From Roseateles sp. (lineage in GTDB: Bacteria; Pseudomonadota; Gammaproteobacteria; Burkholderiales; Burkholderiaceae_C), in the NCBI GenBank assembly GCA_016790285.1, contig JAEUPJ010000029.1:1-64000 (forward strand): a stretch of 64,000 bases of DNA, read 5' to 3'. Position 1 is the stretch's first letter, and the number at the start of each line of letters is the position of its first letter. Positions 18,232 through 26,985 of the stretch are shown here, piece by piece. Made by a program: the position numbers and the translations under genes. The notes beneath the pieces are model-generated. The model did not search any database, was not told where the DNA came from, and was given only the letters and a program-made list of their open reading frames with translations.

Positions 18232-20406
18232 TCAGGCGAGGTGGAGTTCGGGCACGAAGGTGTCCAGGCCCGCTGCGATGAGTTCCGGCGAGATGCCCAG
18301 GGCCCACGCCGCGGCGACGGCGGCCAGCAGCGTGGAGGCGTCGACCGCCTGCGCGCCGAAGCGGCGCAGCAGCGCGTCGATGTTGGCGCCGGGGGTTTCG
18401 GCCGGGCCTTGCGCCAGCACGGCGGCACCGCCGCGCAGGAAGACGGCGCGGCCGCCGCGCTCGCGGTGGTGGCGGATGGCGTCGAGGTTGCCGTCCTCGG
18501 CGTAGAAGAGCACTTCGCCGTCGCTGAGCTCGGCCATGTCCACGAGGCGCGGGTGCGCGGCGTGCAGGACGCTCGCGCCATCGCTGAGCACCACATCGAC
18601 CTGGGTGCGCAGCACCTTGTAGAGCTGGTCGACGTCCTGCACGTCGAAGTCCGCGAGGGCGTCGATGCCCTCCAGGTCGGTCACGACGCCCACCGTCGCG
18701 CGGTCGTAGGCCAGGCCGTCGCGCAGGATGGAGGCGGCATCGTTCTCGACGACCACGGCATTGACGCCGCGGTTCATCAGCAGGCGGTGGGCGGCGTCCC
18801 AGCGGGCGCTGTTCGCCTTCTCGACACGGCGCGTGCCCAGGAACAGGCCGTCGCGGCAGGCCAGGCCCACGTGGCGGCCGTTGAGGTGCAGCAGCCAGGC
18901 CACGAGGCGCGAGACCTGCTGGCCACCGCGCGAGCCGGCCACGCCGACGATGGGGATGCGGCCGGTCTCGTCTTCGGCGAAGAGGTGGTCGATGATGGCC
19001 TGGCCCACGGGCTGGGGCGCGCCCCCGGCGGGCTTGAGGTGCATCAGCAGGCCCGGGCCGGCATTGACCTCGACGATGGCGCCGCCGGTCTCGGACAGCG
19101 GCTTGCCGATGTCTTCGGTGACGAGGTCCACGCCCGCGATGTCCAGGCCCACGGTGCGTGCGGCCAGGGACACGGCATGTGCCACTTCGGGGTGGACCTC
19201 TGGCGTGCAGTCGATGGCGACGTTGCCGTTGCGCTGGATGAGCACGGACTTGCCGGCCGCCGGCACGGTGTCGGGGGCGAAGCCCTGGCGCTGCAGGTCC
19301 AGCAGCACGACGGGGTCTTCGCCGAGGGTGATGCGGTTGAGGGGGAAGTCCTCGGTCAGGCCGCGGCGGGGGTCGGTGTTGATCTGCAGGTCGATCAGCT
19401 CGGCCACGGTGTGTTGGCCGTCGCCGTGCACCCAGGCAGCCTCGCCGCGCGCGGCCGCCACGACCTGGCCGCCCACGACCAGCACGCGGTGCTCGTTGCC
19501 TCGGATGTAGCTCTCCACCAGCACCGAGGAGCCCTCGGCGTCGGCCAGCTTGAAGGCGGCCTCGCAGTCGGCTTCGTTGGTGATGTCGAGCGTGACGCCG
19601 CGGCCGTGGTTGCCGTCGCTGGGCTTGATGACCACCGGCAGGCCGATGTCCTGGGCCGCTTCCCAGGCCTGCGCGGCCGTCTTGACCTCCTGGCCGTCGG
19701 GCACGGGCACGCCCACGGCCTTGAGCAGGGTCTTGGTGAGGTCCTTGTCGCCGGCGATGCCCTCGGCGATGGCGCTGGTCATGTCGGTCTCGGCCGTCCA
19801 GATGCGGCGCTGGCGCTGGCCGTGGCCGAGCTGCACGAGGTTGCCGTCGTTCAGCCGGATGTGCGGGATGCGCCGGTCGGTGGCCGCGGCCACGATGGCC
19901 GCGGTGGAGGGGCCGAGGTAGCAGTCGTCGAGCTTGTCGCGCACCCGGGCCACGGCGGCGGGCACATCAAACGGCTCGTCGTTGATCATGGCCATGATGA
20001 GGGCGTGGCCCTCGGCCAGGGCGGCGCGGGCGACCTGCTCGTCGCGGGCCCGGAAGACCATGCGGTAGACGCCGCGCTGGCTGGTCGAGCGCGTCTGGCC
20101 GAAACCCGTGGGCATGCCCGCGAGGTTGAGCAGCTCGATGACGATGTGCTCCAGCACGTGGCCGCACCAGGTGCCTTCGCGCAGCCGCTCGATGAAGCCG
20201 CCGCGCTCGCCGACGCCGCAGTGGTGTTCGATGAGGGCGGGCAGGGCGGTCGTCAGGCGGTCGTTGAAGCCGGGCAGCAGGTGGGAGGGGTAGTCCTCCA
20301 GCTCGCCGAGGTCGAGCCAGACTTCCAGCACCGGCCGGTAGGTCCACATGTTGGGCCCGCGCAGGTAGTTGATGCGCAGCAGGCGGATGTCGTTCTTCTT
20401 GCTCAT
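18232..20406 (-). CDS. cphA': Cyanophycin synthetase paralogue CphA' with degenerate Mur ligase P-loop
   Basis: A 724-residue CphA paralogue. Its N domain keeps the conserved EHHCGVGERGGFIERLREGTW and GHVLEHIVIELLNLAG (residues 60-97), including the His/Glu set. The ATP-grasp domain (about 200-460, with KPSDGNHGRGV) looks complete. In the Mur ligase-like part the P-loop is replaced by GVAGSRGGQQ at 488-497, without the GKT/S needed to bind ATP, and the C terminus is shorter than in CphA. This recalls cyanobacterial CphA2, which joins beta-Asp-Arg dipeptides with only the ATP-grasp site; paired cphA/cphA' genes are known in Burkholderiales. First gene of the operon; promoter lies in the divergent gap before 20508. 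Confidence 0.92.
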   Translation of the reverse strand: MSKKNDIRLLRINYLRGPNMWTYRPVLEVWLDLGELEDYPSHLLPGFNDRLTTALPALIEHHCGVGERGGFIERLREGTWCGHVLEHIVIELLNLAGMPTGFGQTRSTSQRGVYRMVFRARDEQVARAALAEGHALIMAMINDEPFDVPAAVARVRDKLDDCYLGPSTAAIVAAATDRRIPHIRLNDGNLVQLGHGQRQRRIWTAETDMTSAIAEGIAGDKDLTKTLLKAVGVPVPDGQEVKTAAQAWEAAQDIGLPVVIKPSDGNHGRGVTLDITNEADCEAAFKLADAEGSSVLVESYIRGNEHRVLVVGGQVVAAARGEAAWVHGDGQHTVAELIDLQINTDPRRGLTEDFPLNRITLGEDPVVLLDLQRQGFAPDTVPAAGKSVLIQRNGNVAIDCTPEVHPEVAHAVSLAARTVGLDIAGVDLVTEDIGKPLSETGGAIVEVNAGPGLLMHLKPAGGAPQPVGQAIIDHLFAEDETGRIPIVGVAGSRGGQQVSRLVAWLLHLNGRHVGLACRDGLFLGTRRVEKANSARWDAAHRLLMNRGVNAVVVENDAASILRDGLAYDRATVGVVTDLEGIDALADFDVQDVDQLYKVLRTQVDVVLSDGASVLHAAHPRLVDMAELSDGEVLFYAEDGNLDAIRHHRERGGRAVFLRGGAAVLAQGPAETPGANIDALLRRFGAQAVDASTLLAAVAAAWALGISPELIAAGLDTFVPELHLA

Positions 20407-20507
20407 GGAGCTTGTGGCGTTGGGGGTTGTGCAGGGCGCGAGCCCGTGGAATTGTGCGCTGAACTCATGGCGGAGAATCGCAGCCGCCCGTCAGCGCGAA
20501 CAACAAG

Positions 20508-22757
20508 ATGCAAAGCCTTCCTCCCGACACAGCGCCTCATCCTCAATCGGCTGCCCTCCAAGGGCGGCTTCTGGCTGGCGAGAACGTCGTGGCCACCGTG
20601 GAGGTTGACCTCGACGCCCAGGGGCAGTTTGCCCAGGGGCTGATTGCGCTGACGAATTCACGCTTGCTCGCCTTCGAACCCGCTGGCGGTGCCTGGACGG
20701 ACTTTGCCCTGGCGCCCGGGCAGCACCTGAAGCTCAGCGACCACGGCGGCCTGGCCTTCCTGGAACTTTTCGATACGAATGGCCGCCTGGCGCGCTGGCG
20801 CTTCACGCTGGCCGCCAACCCGGCGGCGGTGCGCTTCGTGGACCTGTTCCAGCGTGAACAGCAGCGCCTGGCGGGCGAGCCGGCGCGCGAGGACGAGGAA
20901 GAGGCCGAGGATTTCGACTTCGGCGAGTCCAGTGCGCCACCGAGCACCTGGGTGCTGCTGCGGCTGTGGCGCTTCGCCCGGCCCTACCAGGGTCAGCTGC
21001 TGCTGGGCTTCGCGCTGATGCTGGGCTCCATCGGCGCCACGCTCGTGTCGCCCTACCTGACGATGCCCTTGATGGACAAGGTGCTCATCCCCTTCCAGAA
21101 CGGCCAGGCCATCGACGCCACCCTCGTGGCCCTGTTGCTGGGTGGGCTGCTGGGCGCGGCGCTGATGTCATGGGTGCTGGGCTGGGCCAAGACCTACCTG
21201 CTGGCACTGGTGTCCGAGCGCATCGCGGCTGACCTGCGCACCGCGACCTTCGAGCACCTGCTGAGCCTGTCGCTGGAGTACTTCGGCAACAAGCGCACCG
21301 GCGACCTGATGGCCCGCATCGGCTCCGAGACCGATCGCATCAGCGTCTTCCTGAGCCTGCACGCGCTGGACTTCATCACCGACGTGCTGATGTTGCTGAT
21401 GATCTCCACCATCCTCTTCAACATCCACCCCGGGCTGGCGCTGGCCACGCTCGTGCCGCTGCCCTTCATCGCCTGGATGATCCACCTCGTGCGCGACCGG
21501 CTGCGCACGGGCTTCGAGAAGATCGACCGCGTCTGGGGCGAGGTCACCAACATCCTGGCCGACACCATCCCGGGCATCCGCGTGGTCAAGGCGTTTGCGC
21601 AGGAGGCCCGCGAGGCGCGCCGCTTCAAGGCCGCCAATGCCGCCAACCTGCAGGTCAATGACCGGCTCAACAAGACCTGGAGCCTGTTCACGCCCACCGT
21701 CGCGCTGCTGACCGAGATGGGGCTGCTGGTGGTGTGGGGCGTGGGCATCTGGCTGATCTCGCACCAGAGCATCACGGTGGGCACACTCACCGCCTTCCTC
21801 GCCTACATCGGTCGCTTCTATGGCCGACTGGACTCCATGAGCCGCATCGTGTCGGTCACGCAGAAGGCCGCGGCCGGTGCCAAGCGCATCTTCGACATCC
21901 TCGACCACGTCTCCAACGTGCCGGACCCCGTCAACCCCCTGCCCTTCACCGAGGCCAAGGGCGCGATCTCCATGCAGGGGCTGAACTTCCGCTACGGCTC
22001 GCGCTCGGTCGTGCGCAACCTGAACCTGGACATCCGCCCCGGCGAGATGGTGGGCCTGGTGGGCCACAGCGGCTCAGGAAAGAGCACGCTGGTGAACCTG
22101 ATCTGCAGGTTCTACGACGTGACCGAGGGTTCTATCCGCGTCGACGGCGTGGACCTGCGCCGCATCAAGGTGTCCGACTACCGCCGCCACATCGGCCTGG
22201 TGCTGCAGGAGCCCTTCCTGTTCTTCGGGACGATTGCCGAGAACATCGCCTACGGCAAGCCCGACGCCACGCGCGACGAGATCGTCGCGGCCGCCCGCGC
22301 TGCGCATGCGCACGAGTTCATCCTGCGCCTGCCGCACGGCTACGACAGCCTCGTGGGCGAGCGCGGCCAGGGCCTGTCGGGCGGCGAGCGCCAGCGCATC
22401 TCCATCGCTCGCGCGCTGCTGATCGACCCGGCCATCCTCATCCTGGACGAGGCCACCAGCGCGGTCGACACCGAGACCGAGAAGGAAATCCAGCGCGCGT
22501 TGGACAACCTCGTGAAGGGCCGCACGACGATCGCCATCGCCCACCGCCTGTCCACGCTGCGCAAGGCCGACCGCCTGGTGGTGATGGACCGCGGCGAGAT
22601 CGTCGAGCTCGGGCCGCACGACGAGCTGATTGCCAAGCAGGGCCATTACTGGCGGCTGTGGGAGGCCCAGGCCCGCCGCGTGGATGCCGAGGAGGCGGAC
22701 GACGCCGGCCTCATGGTCGTCGCCCCCAACCCGAACGCGCACACGGTGAACGCATGA
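20508..22757 (+). CDS. Cyanophycin-associated ABC transporter, fused permease and ATPase
   Basis: A 749-residue ABC half-transporter. Residues 1-145 are an extra soluble domain with an acidic linker (REDEEEAEDFDFGE); six membrane helices follow (about 155-430) and then the ATPase with Walker A GHSGSGKST at 519-527, signature LSGGERQ at 623-629 and LDEAT at 646-650. It would work as a homodimer, like MsbA-type exporters. It is divergent from cphA' (101-base gap) and overlaps the next gene by four bases. The same ABC/DUF1854 pair accompanies cphA in many proteobacteria, so a role in cyanophycin metabolism is likely, but the substrate is unknown. Confidence 0.88.
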   Translation: MQSLPPDTAPHPQSAALQGRLLAGENVVATVEVDLDAQGQFAQGLIALTNSRLLAFEPAGGAWTDFALAPGQHLKLSDHGGLAFLELFDTNGRLARWRFTLAANPAAVRFVDLFQREQQRLAGEPAREDEEEAEDFDFGESSAPPSTWVLLRLWRFARPYQGQLLLGFALMLGSIGATLVSPYLTMPLMDKVLIPFQNGQAIDATLVALLLGGLLGAALMSWVLGWAKTYLLALVSERIAADLRTATFEHLLSLSLEYFGNKRTGDLMARIGSETDRISVFLSLHALDFITDVLMLLMISTILFNIHPGLALATLVPLPFIAWMIHLVRDRLRTGFEKIDRVWGEVTNILADTIPGIRVVKAFAQEAREARRFKAANAANLQVNDRLNKTWSLFTPTVALLTEMGLLVVWGVGIWLISHQSITVGTLTAFLAYIGRFYGRLDSMSRIVSVTQKAAAGAKRIFDILDHVSNVPDPVNPLPFTEAKGAISMQGLNFRYGSRSVVRNLNLDIRPGEMVGLVGHSGSGKSTLVNLICRFYDVTEGSIRVDGVDLRRIKVSDYRRHIGLVLQEPFLFFGTIAENIAYGKPDATRDEIVAAARAAHAHEFILRLPHGYDSLVGERGQGLSGGERQRISIARALLIDPAILILDEATSAVDTETEKEIQRALDNLVKGRTTIAIAHRLSTLRKADRLVVMDRGEIVELGPHDELIAKQGHYWRLWEAQARRVDAEEADDAGLMVVAPNPNAHTVNA

Positions 22758-23227
22758 GCACACTGCCTTTTCGCGACCTGCGCCTGGACGCCCACGGCCG
22801 GCTCGTCCTGACCGACCTGAACGGCGCCGAGCACGTGGGCATCACGCCCGTGCGGGCCCATCCCATCTCGGCGCCGGACGAGGGCGTGTCCCTCATCGGC
22901 GTGCACGGCCACGAGCTGGCCTGGGTGCCGCGGCTGTCGGGCCTGCCGGATGCGCCGCGCCAGCTGCTGCAACAGGAGCTGGCTGCGCGCGAGTTCCACC
23001 CCGTGCTCAAGCGGCTGATCTCGGTCAATACCTTCGCCACGCCCAGCACCTGGCGCATCGAAACCGACCGCGGCGAGATCGACTTCGTGCTCAAGAGCGA
23101 GGAAGACATCCGCCGGCTGGAAGAGGGCCGGCTGCTGATCACGTCCACCCATGGCGTGCAGCTGCAGGTGCCGGACCGGTGGGCGCTGGACAAGGCGTCG
23201 AAGCGCTTGCTAGAGCGCTTCCTTTAA
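22754..23227 (+). CDS. DUF1854 protein associated with cyanophycin metabolism
   Basis: A 157-residue cytoplasmic protein with the DUF1854 pattern: an N-terminal beta-rich part (GAEHVGITPVRAHPISAPDEGVSLIG), then ELAAREFHPVLKRLISVNTFATPSTW and a C-terminal LLITSTHGVQLQVPD. The function is unknown. The start codon overlaps the ABC transporter stop (ATGA), so the two are translationally coupled; the protein may regulate or complete that transporter. Family co-occurrence with cphA is the basis for the association. Confidence 0.85.
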   Translation: MSTLPFRDLRLDAHGRLVLTDLNGAEHVGITPVRAHPISAPDEGVSLIGVHGHELAWVPRLSGLPDAPRQLLQQELAAREFHPVLKRLISVNTFATPSTWRIETDRGEIDFVLKSEEDIRRLEEGRLLITSTHGVQLQVPDRWALDKASKRLLERFL

Positions 23228-23230
23228 CCA

Positions 23231-23337
23231 GGTTTGCGCGAAGCGCAACCGCCCATCGCGCGACTGCCGTGGATCCGGCTCCGCCGGGCCATCGGCAGTG
23301 CCCCCCTTGAGGGGGCGCGCGAAGCGCGTAGGGGGTG
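23231..23337. repeat. Intergenic inverted repeats of the Burkholderiales REP-like kind
   Basis: Just after the DUF1854 gene comes GGTTTGCGC-GAA-GCGCAACC (near-perfect stem), and at 23301-23337 a nested palindrome CCCCC-TTGA-GGGGG followed by GCGCGC-GAA-GCGCG and TAGGGGG. Elements with the same C-run, G-run and GAAGCGC core are frequent between genes in this order. It lies between convergent genes (DUF1854 and bfr) and could also end transcription. Confidence 0.5.
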
Positions 23338-23340
23338 AGC

Positions 23341-23811
23341 CTATTCCCCCATCTGGGACTGCAGGTAGTTCTGCTCGCCGACCTTCTTGACCAGCTCCAG
23401 CTGGGTCTCGAGGTGATCGATGTGCTCCTCGGTGTCTTCGAGGATGTCGACGAACAGCTCGCGCGAGACGTAGTCACGCACGTTCTCGCAGTGCGCAATG
23501 GCTTCCTTGAGGTGGGCGTAGCCGGTCTGCTCGATCTTCAGGTCGCATTCCATCGTCTCGACGGCCGTCTCGCCGATGAGCAGCTTGCCCAGGTCCTGCA
23601 GGTTGGGCAGGCCGTCCAGCGTGAGCACGCGCTCGATGAGCTTGTCGGCGTGCTTCATCTCCTCGATGGACTCCTCGTACTCGTGCTTGGCCATCTTCAT
23701 CAGGCCCCAGTTCTTGAGCATGCGGGCATGCAGGAAGTACTGGTTGATGGCGGTCAGCTCGAGCTTGAGCTGGGTGTTGAGGTGGACGAGGACTTGTGCG
23801 TCGCCTTTCAT
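23341..23811 (-). CDS. bfr: Bacterioferritin
   Basis: Bacterioferritin (156 residues) forms a 24-mer shell that oxidises and stores iron in the cytoplasm and carries heme at the dimer interface. The ferroxidase ligands Glu18, Glu51 and His54 and the heme-ligating Met52 ([12 protein letters not shown]) are all in place. A longer in-frame start would add 42 residues with no family similarity, so ATG 23811 is used. It is divergent from bfd, with a Fur-box-like palindrome between the two genes. Confidence 0.96.
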   Translation of the reverse strand: MKGDAQVLVHLNTQLKLELTAINQYFLHARMLKNWGLMKMAKHEYEESIEEMKHADKLIERVLTLDGLPNLQDLGKLLIGETAVETMECDLKIEQTGYAHLKEAIAHCENVRDYVSRELFVDILEDTEEHIDHLETQLELVKKVGEQNYLQSQMGE

Positions 23812-23885
23812 GGGGGCTCCCGAAGCGTGAAATTGGCCCGCAGTATCGCGAGCGAAAGCCCCTGCGCAAAACCGCTCTTTTTGCA

Positions 23886-23904
23886 AATGAGAGCGATTCG
23901 CATT
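23886..23904. promoter_or_regulatory. Putative Fur box between bfr and bfd
   Basis: The 19-bp AATGAGAGC-G-ATTCGCATT is an imperfect palindrome close to the AATGAGAATCATTCTCATT form of proteobacterial Fur boxes. It lies 12 bases before the bfd start and 74 bases upstream of bfr, in an unusually A+T-rich spot. This placement suits iron-dependent repression of bfd and control of bfr. Confidence 0.65.
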
Positions 23905-23916
23905 AATATTGCATCC

Positions 23917-24141
23917 ATGATTGTTTGCGTCTGCCACCGCGTCTCCGATCGCGACATCGCGATTGCCGCCTCCGCCGGCTGCCCGAATTTCGAGGCCTTG
24001 CAGGACGACCTGCGCGTCGCCACGGCCTGCGGCGCCTGCCGCGACTGCGCCTGTGCCGTGTTCGAGGAAAGCCGCGTGGCGGGCGGCTCGCCCGGTGCGC
24101 GCGGCATGGCCGTGGCCGCCCAGGCGCTGCTGGCGGCCTGA
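23917..24141 (+). CDS. bfd: Bacterioferritin-associated ferredoxin
   Basis: A 74-residue [2Fe-2S] protein. The four cysteines appear as C-V-C near the N terminus ([11 protein letters not shown]) and as C-G-A-C in [10 protein letters not shown] near residue 38, the BFD-domain layout. Bfd docks on bacterioferritin and gives electrons to release stored iron. Divergent pairing with bfr supports the call. A strong hairpin with a T-run follows the stop. Confidence 0.93.
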   Translation: MIVCVCHRVSDRDIAIAASAGCPNFEALQDDLRVATACGACRDCACAVFEESRVAGGSPGARGMAVAAQALLAA

Positions 24142-24174
24142 AACAGGCCGAAACAGGGCCTAGAATGCCCACCG

Positions 24175-24197
24175 GCGCCGAAACCCGGCGCTTTTTT
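24175..24197 (+). terminator. Rho-independent terminator after bfd
   Basis: GCGCCG-AAACC-CGGCGC forms a 6-bp G+C stem (extendable by neighbours) followed by six T residues at 24192-24197, 34 bases after the bfd stop. A TAGAAT at 24161-24166, just upstream, might be the -10 of the following cold-shock gene, whose leader would then include this hairpin. Confidence 0.8.
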
Positions 24198-24283
24198 GTT
24201 GGCCAGTTTCCTGAACGTCGTCATGCATCGCGCAGCCGCTTCCGGAAGCGCGCCGCGCAGCACGACTACAGCAAGGAAACACC

Positions 24284-24499
24284 ATGAGCACCCTCCAGAC
24301 CGGCACCGTCAAGTGGTTTGACGACGGCAAGGGCTTCGGCTTCATCACTCCCGCCGACGGCGGCAAGGACCTCTTCGCTCACCACAGCGAAATCAAGAAC
24401 AACGGCGGTTTCCGCACGTTGGCCGAGGGCGCCCAGGTCGAATTCGAAGTGAAGCAAGGCCCCAAGGGCCTGCAAGCCGCGAACATCCGCGCGGTGTAA
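24284..24499 (+). CDS. Cold-shock domain protein (CspA family)
   Basis: A 71-residue single cold-shock domain. RNP1 (KGFGFI at 16-21) and RNP2 (DLFAHHS at 29-35) are present, and the tail LQAANIRAV is typical. It binds single-stranded RNA or DNA and melts mRNA structure. The 140-base leader contains a hairpin, as in many csp genes that are controlled after transcription. A perfect terminator follows. Confidence 0.95.
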   Translation: MSTLQTGTVKWFDDGKGFGFITPADGGKDLFAHHSEIKNNGGFRTLAEGAQVEFEVKQGPKGLQAANIRAV

Positions 24500-24519
24500 T
24501 TCACAGCCCCGCCTGATGC

Positions 24520-24544
24520 AAAGCCCGCGCCTGGCGCGGGCTTT
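24520..24544 (+). terminator. Rho-independent terminator after the cold-shock gene
   Basis: AAAGCCCGCG-CCTGG-CGCGGGCTTT is a perfect 10-bp stem with a 5-base loop, starting 21 bases after the stop codon. The T residues lie within the 3' arm and are followed by GTGC. Confidence 0.85.
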
Positions 24545-24583
24545 GTGCTTTCCGGGGCGACCTGACGACGACAATTCGAGGTT

Positions 24584-26860
24584 ATGTCCGCCTTGCCCGT
24601 TTCCCCGCCGAAGGCCCTGACCGCCTACCGCCCGTTCTGGGCCAAGCGTTTCGGCCCCGCGCCCTTCCTGCCCATGAGCCGGGCGGAGATGGAGCAGCTC
24701 GGCTGGGATTCCTGCGACATCATCATCGTCACCGGCGACGCCTACGTCGACCATCCGAGCTTCGGCATGGCCGTCATCGGCCGCACGCTGGAGGCGCAGG
24801 GCTTTCGCGTCGGCATCATCGCCCAGCCGGACTGGAACAGCGCTGACGCCTTCAAGGCGCTGGGCAAGCCCAACCTGTTCTTCGGCGTGGCCGCCGGCAA
24901 CATGGACAGCATGATCAACCGCTACACGGCTGATCGAAAAATCCGCAGCGACGACGCCTACACGCCCGGCGGCGAGGGCGGCAAGCGCCCCGACCGCGCC
25001 ACCCTTGTCTACACCCAGCGCTGCCAGGAAGCCTTCAAGGACGTGCCCATCGTCATCGGCGGCATCGAGGCCTCGCTGCGCCGCATCGCGCACTACGACT
25101 ACTGGCAGGACAAGGTGCGCCGCTCCGTGCTCGTGGACAGCAAGGCCGACCTGCTCGTCTACGGCAACGCCGAGCGCGCCATCATCGAGATCGCCCACCG
25201 CCTGGCCCGCCGCGAGCCCGTGGAGGCCCTGACCGACATCCGCGGCACCGCCTTCATGCGCCGCGACGCCGACCCGTCGGCCGAGGGCTGGTTCGAGCTC
25301 GACTCCACCGAGGTGGACCGCCCGGGGCGCATCGACGAGCTGATCAGCCCCTACCAGGTCATCGACGACAAGGCCTGCGCGACGAACGACGAGCCCGACG
25401 CGCCCAAGCCCATCACCCTCCACAAGACCGGCCGCATCAGCATGCCGCCGCGCGAGCGCACGGTGGTGCGCCTGCCGGCCTACGAGCAGGTCAAGAGCGA
25501 CCCGGTGCTCTACGCCCACGCCAACCGCGTGCTGCACCTGGAGACCAACCCCGGCAACGCGCGCGCGCTGGTGCAGCGCCACGGCGAACGCGACCTCTGG
25601 ATCAACCCGCCGCCCATCCCGCTCACCACGCCGGAGATGGACCACGTCTTCGACCTGCCCTACGCGCGCGCGCCGCACCCGAGCTACGCCGACGAGCACG
25701 GCAGCCACGACGGCGCGACCAAGATCCCCGCGTGGGAGATGATCCGCTTCAGCGTGAACATCATGCGCGGCTGCTTCGGCGGCTGCACCTTCTGCTCCAT
25801 CACCGAGCACGAGGGCCGCATCATCCAGAGCCGCTCCGAAGACTCCGTGATCCGCGAGATCGAGGAGATGCGCGACAAGGTCAAGGGCTTCACCGGCATC
25901 GTGTCGGACCTGGGCGGCCCCACGGCCAACATGTACCGCATCGGATGCAAGAGCCCGGAGATCGAGGCGGCCTGCCGCAAGCCGAGCTGCGTGTACCCGG
26001 GCATCTGCCCCAACCTCAACACCAGCCACGACCCGCTCATCAAGATGTACCGCCGCGCGCGGGCACTGCCGGGCGTCAAGAAGATCCTCATCGGCTCGGG
26101 CCTGCGCTACGACCTGGCCGTGCAGTCGCCGGAGTACGTGAAGGAGCTGGTCACTCACCACGTGGGCGGCTACCTCAAGATCGCGCCGGAGCACACGGAG
26201 TCCGGCCCGCTGTCCAAGATGATGAAGCCGGGCATCGGCACCTACGACCGCTTCAAGCAGATGTTCGAGGCGGCCAGCGCCGCAGCCGGCAAGAAGCAAT
26301 ACCTCATCCCGTACTTCATCGCGGCACACCCGGGCACGAGCGACGAGGACATGATGAACCTGGCCGTCTGGCTCAAGCGCAACGGTTTCCGGGCCGACCA
26401 GGTGCAGACCTTCTACCCGAGCCCCATGGCCACCGCCACGGCGATGTACCACTCCGGGCGCAACCCGCTCAAGGGCATCAGCCGTGACGAGAGCCGCGGC
26501 GAGAAGGTCGACATCGTGCGCGGCGAGCGCCGCCGCCGGCTGCACAAGGCCTTCCTGCGCTACCACGACGCGAACAACTGGCCGCTGCTGCGCGAGGCCC
26601 TGAAGGCCATGGGCCGGGCCGACCTGATCGGCAACGGCAAGCACCACCTCATCCCGAGCTACCAGCCGCTCACCGACGGCAGCTACGAGAGCGCGCGCCG
26701 CAAGAACTCCACGCCCACGCCGGCGGCCGTGAAAGCGCTGCCCAAGGCGGCCGCGCCCCGCAAGGGTCAGGTGCTGACCCAGCACACGGGGCTGCCCCCC
26801 CGCGTGACGGGTGGCGCGCGCAGCGGCACGCTGCGTTCGGGCAAACCCGCAAAGCGTTGA
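24584..26860 (+). CDS. ygiQ: YgiQ family radical SAM protein
   Basis: A 758-residue radical SAM enzyme. The [4Fe-4S] motif CxxxCxxC is at Cys397, Cys401 and Cys404 ([12 protein letters not shown]). A preceding B12-binding-like N-terminal part ([34 protein letters not shown]) and a basic C-terminal tail are typical of the YgiQ family (COG1032). The chemistry of the family is not established. Monocistronic; preceded by the csp terminator. Confidence 0.9.
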   Translation: MSALPVSPPKALTAYRPFWAKRFGPAPFLPMSRAEMEQLGWDSCDIIIVTGDAYVDHPSFGMAVIGRTLEAQGFRVGIIAQPDWNSADAFKALGKPNLFFGVAAGNMDSMINRYTADRKIRSDDAYTPGGEGGKRPDRATLVYTQRCQEAFKDVPIVIGGIEASLRRIAHYDYWQDKVRRSVLVDSKADLLVYGNAERAIIEIAHRLARREPVEALTDIRGTAFMRRDADPSAEGWFELDSTEVDRPGRIDELISPYQVIDDKACATNDEPDAPKPITLHKTGRISMPPRERTVVRLPAYEQVKSDPVLYAHANRVLHLETNPGNARALVQRHGERDLWINPPPIPLTTPEMDHVFDLPYARAPHPSYADEHGSHDGATKIPAWEMIRFSVNIMRGCFGGCTFCSITEHEGRIIQSRSEDSVIREIEEMRDKVKGFTGIVSDLGGPTANMYRIGCKSPEIEAACRKPSCVYPGICPNLNTSHDPLIKMYRRARALPGVKKILIGSGLRYDLAVQSPEYVKELVTHHVGGYLKIAPEHTESGPLSKMMKPGIGTYDRFKQMFEAASAAAGKKQYLIPYFIAAHPGTSDEDMMNLAVWLKRNGFRADQVQTFYPSPMATATAMYHSGRNPLKGISRDESRGEKVDIVRGERRRRLHKAFLRYHDANNWPLLREALKAMGRADLIGNGKHHLIPSYQPLTDGSYESARRKNSTPTPAAVKALPKAAAPRKGQVLTQHTGLPPRVTGGARSGTLRSGKPAKR

Positions 26861-26985
26861 TGCGAAACGCGGGACTTTTGCGCCCGCTTCCCGTGTTCAG
26901 CGCCCTGCGGATGCACTACGCTTGCGTCTCTTGATGTGTTGAGGCCGCCGCGCCGTGGCCGCCCAAGCCCGAAAGCCCTGGCCCC

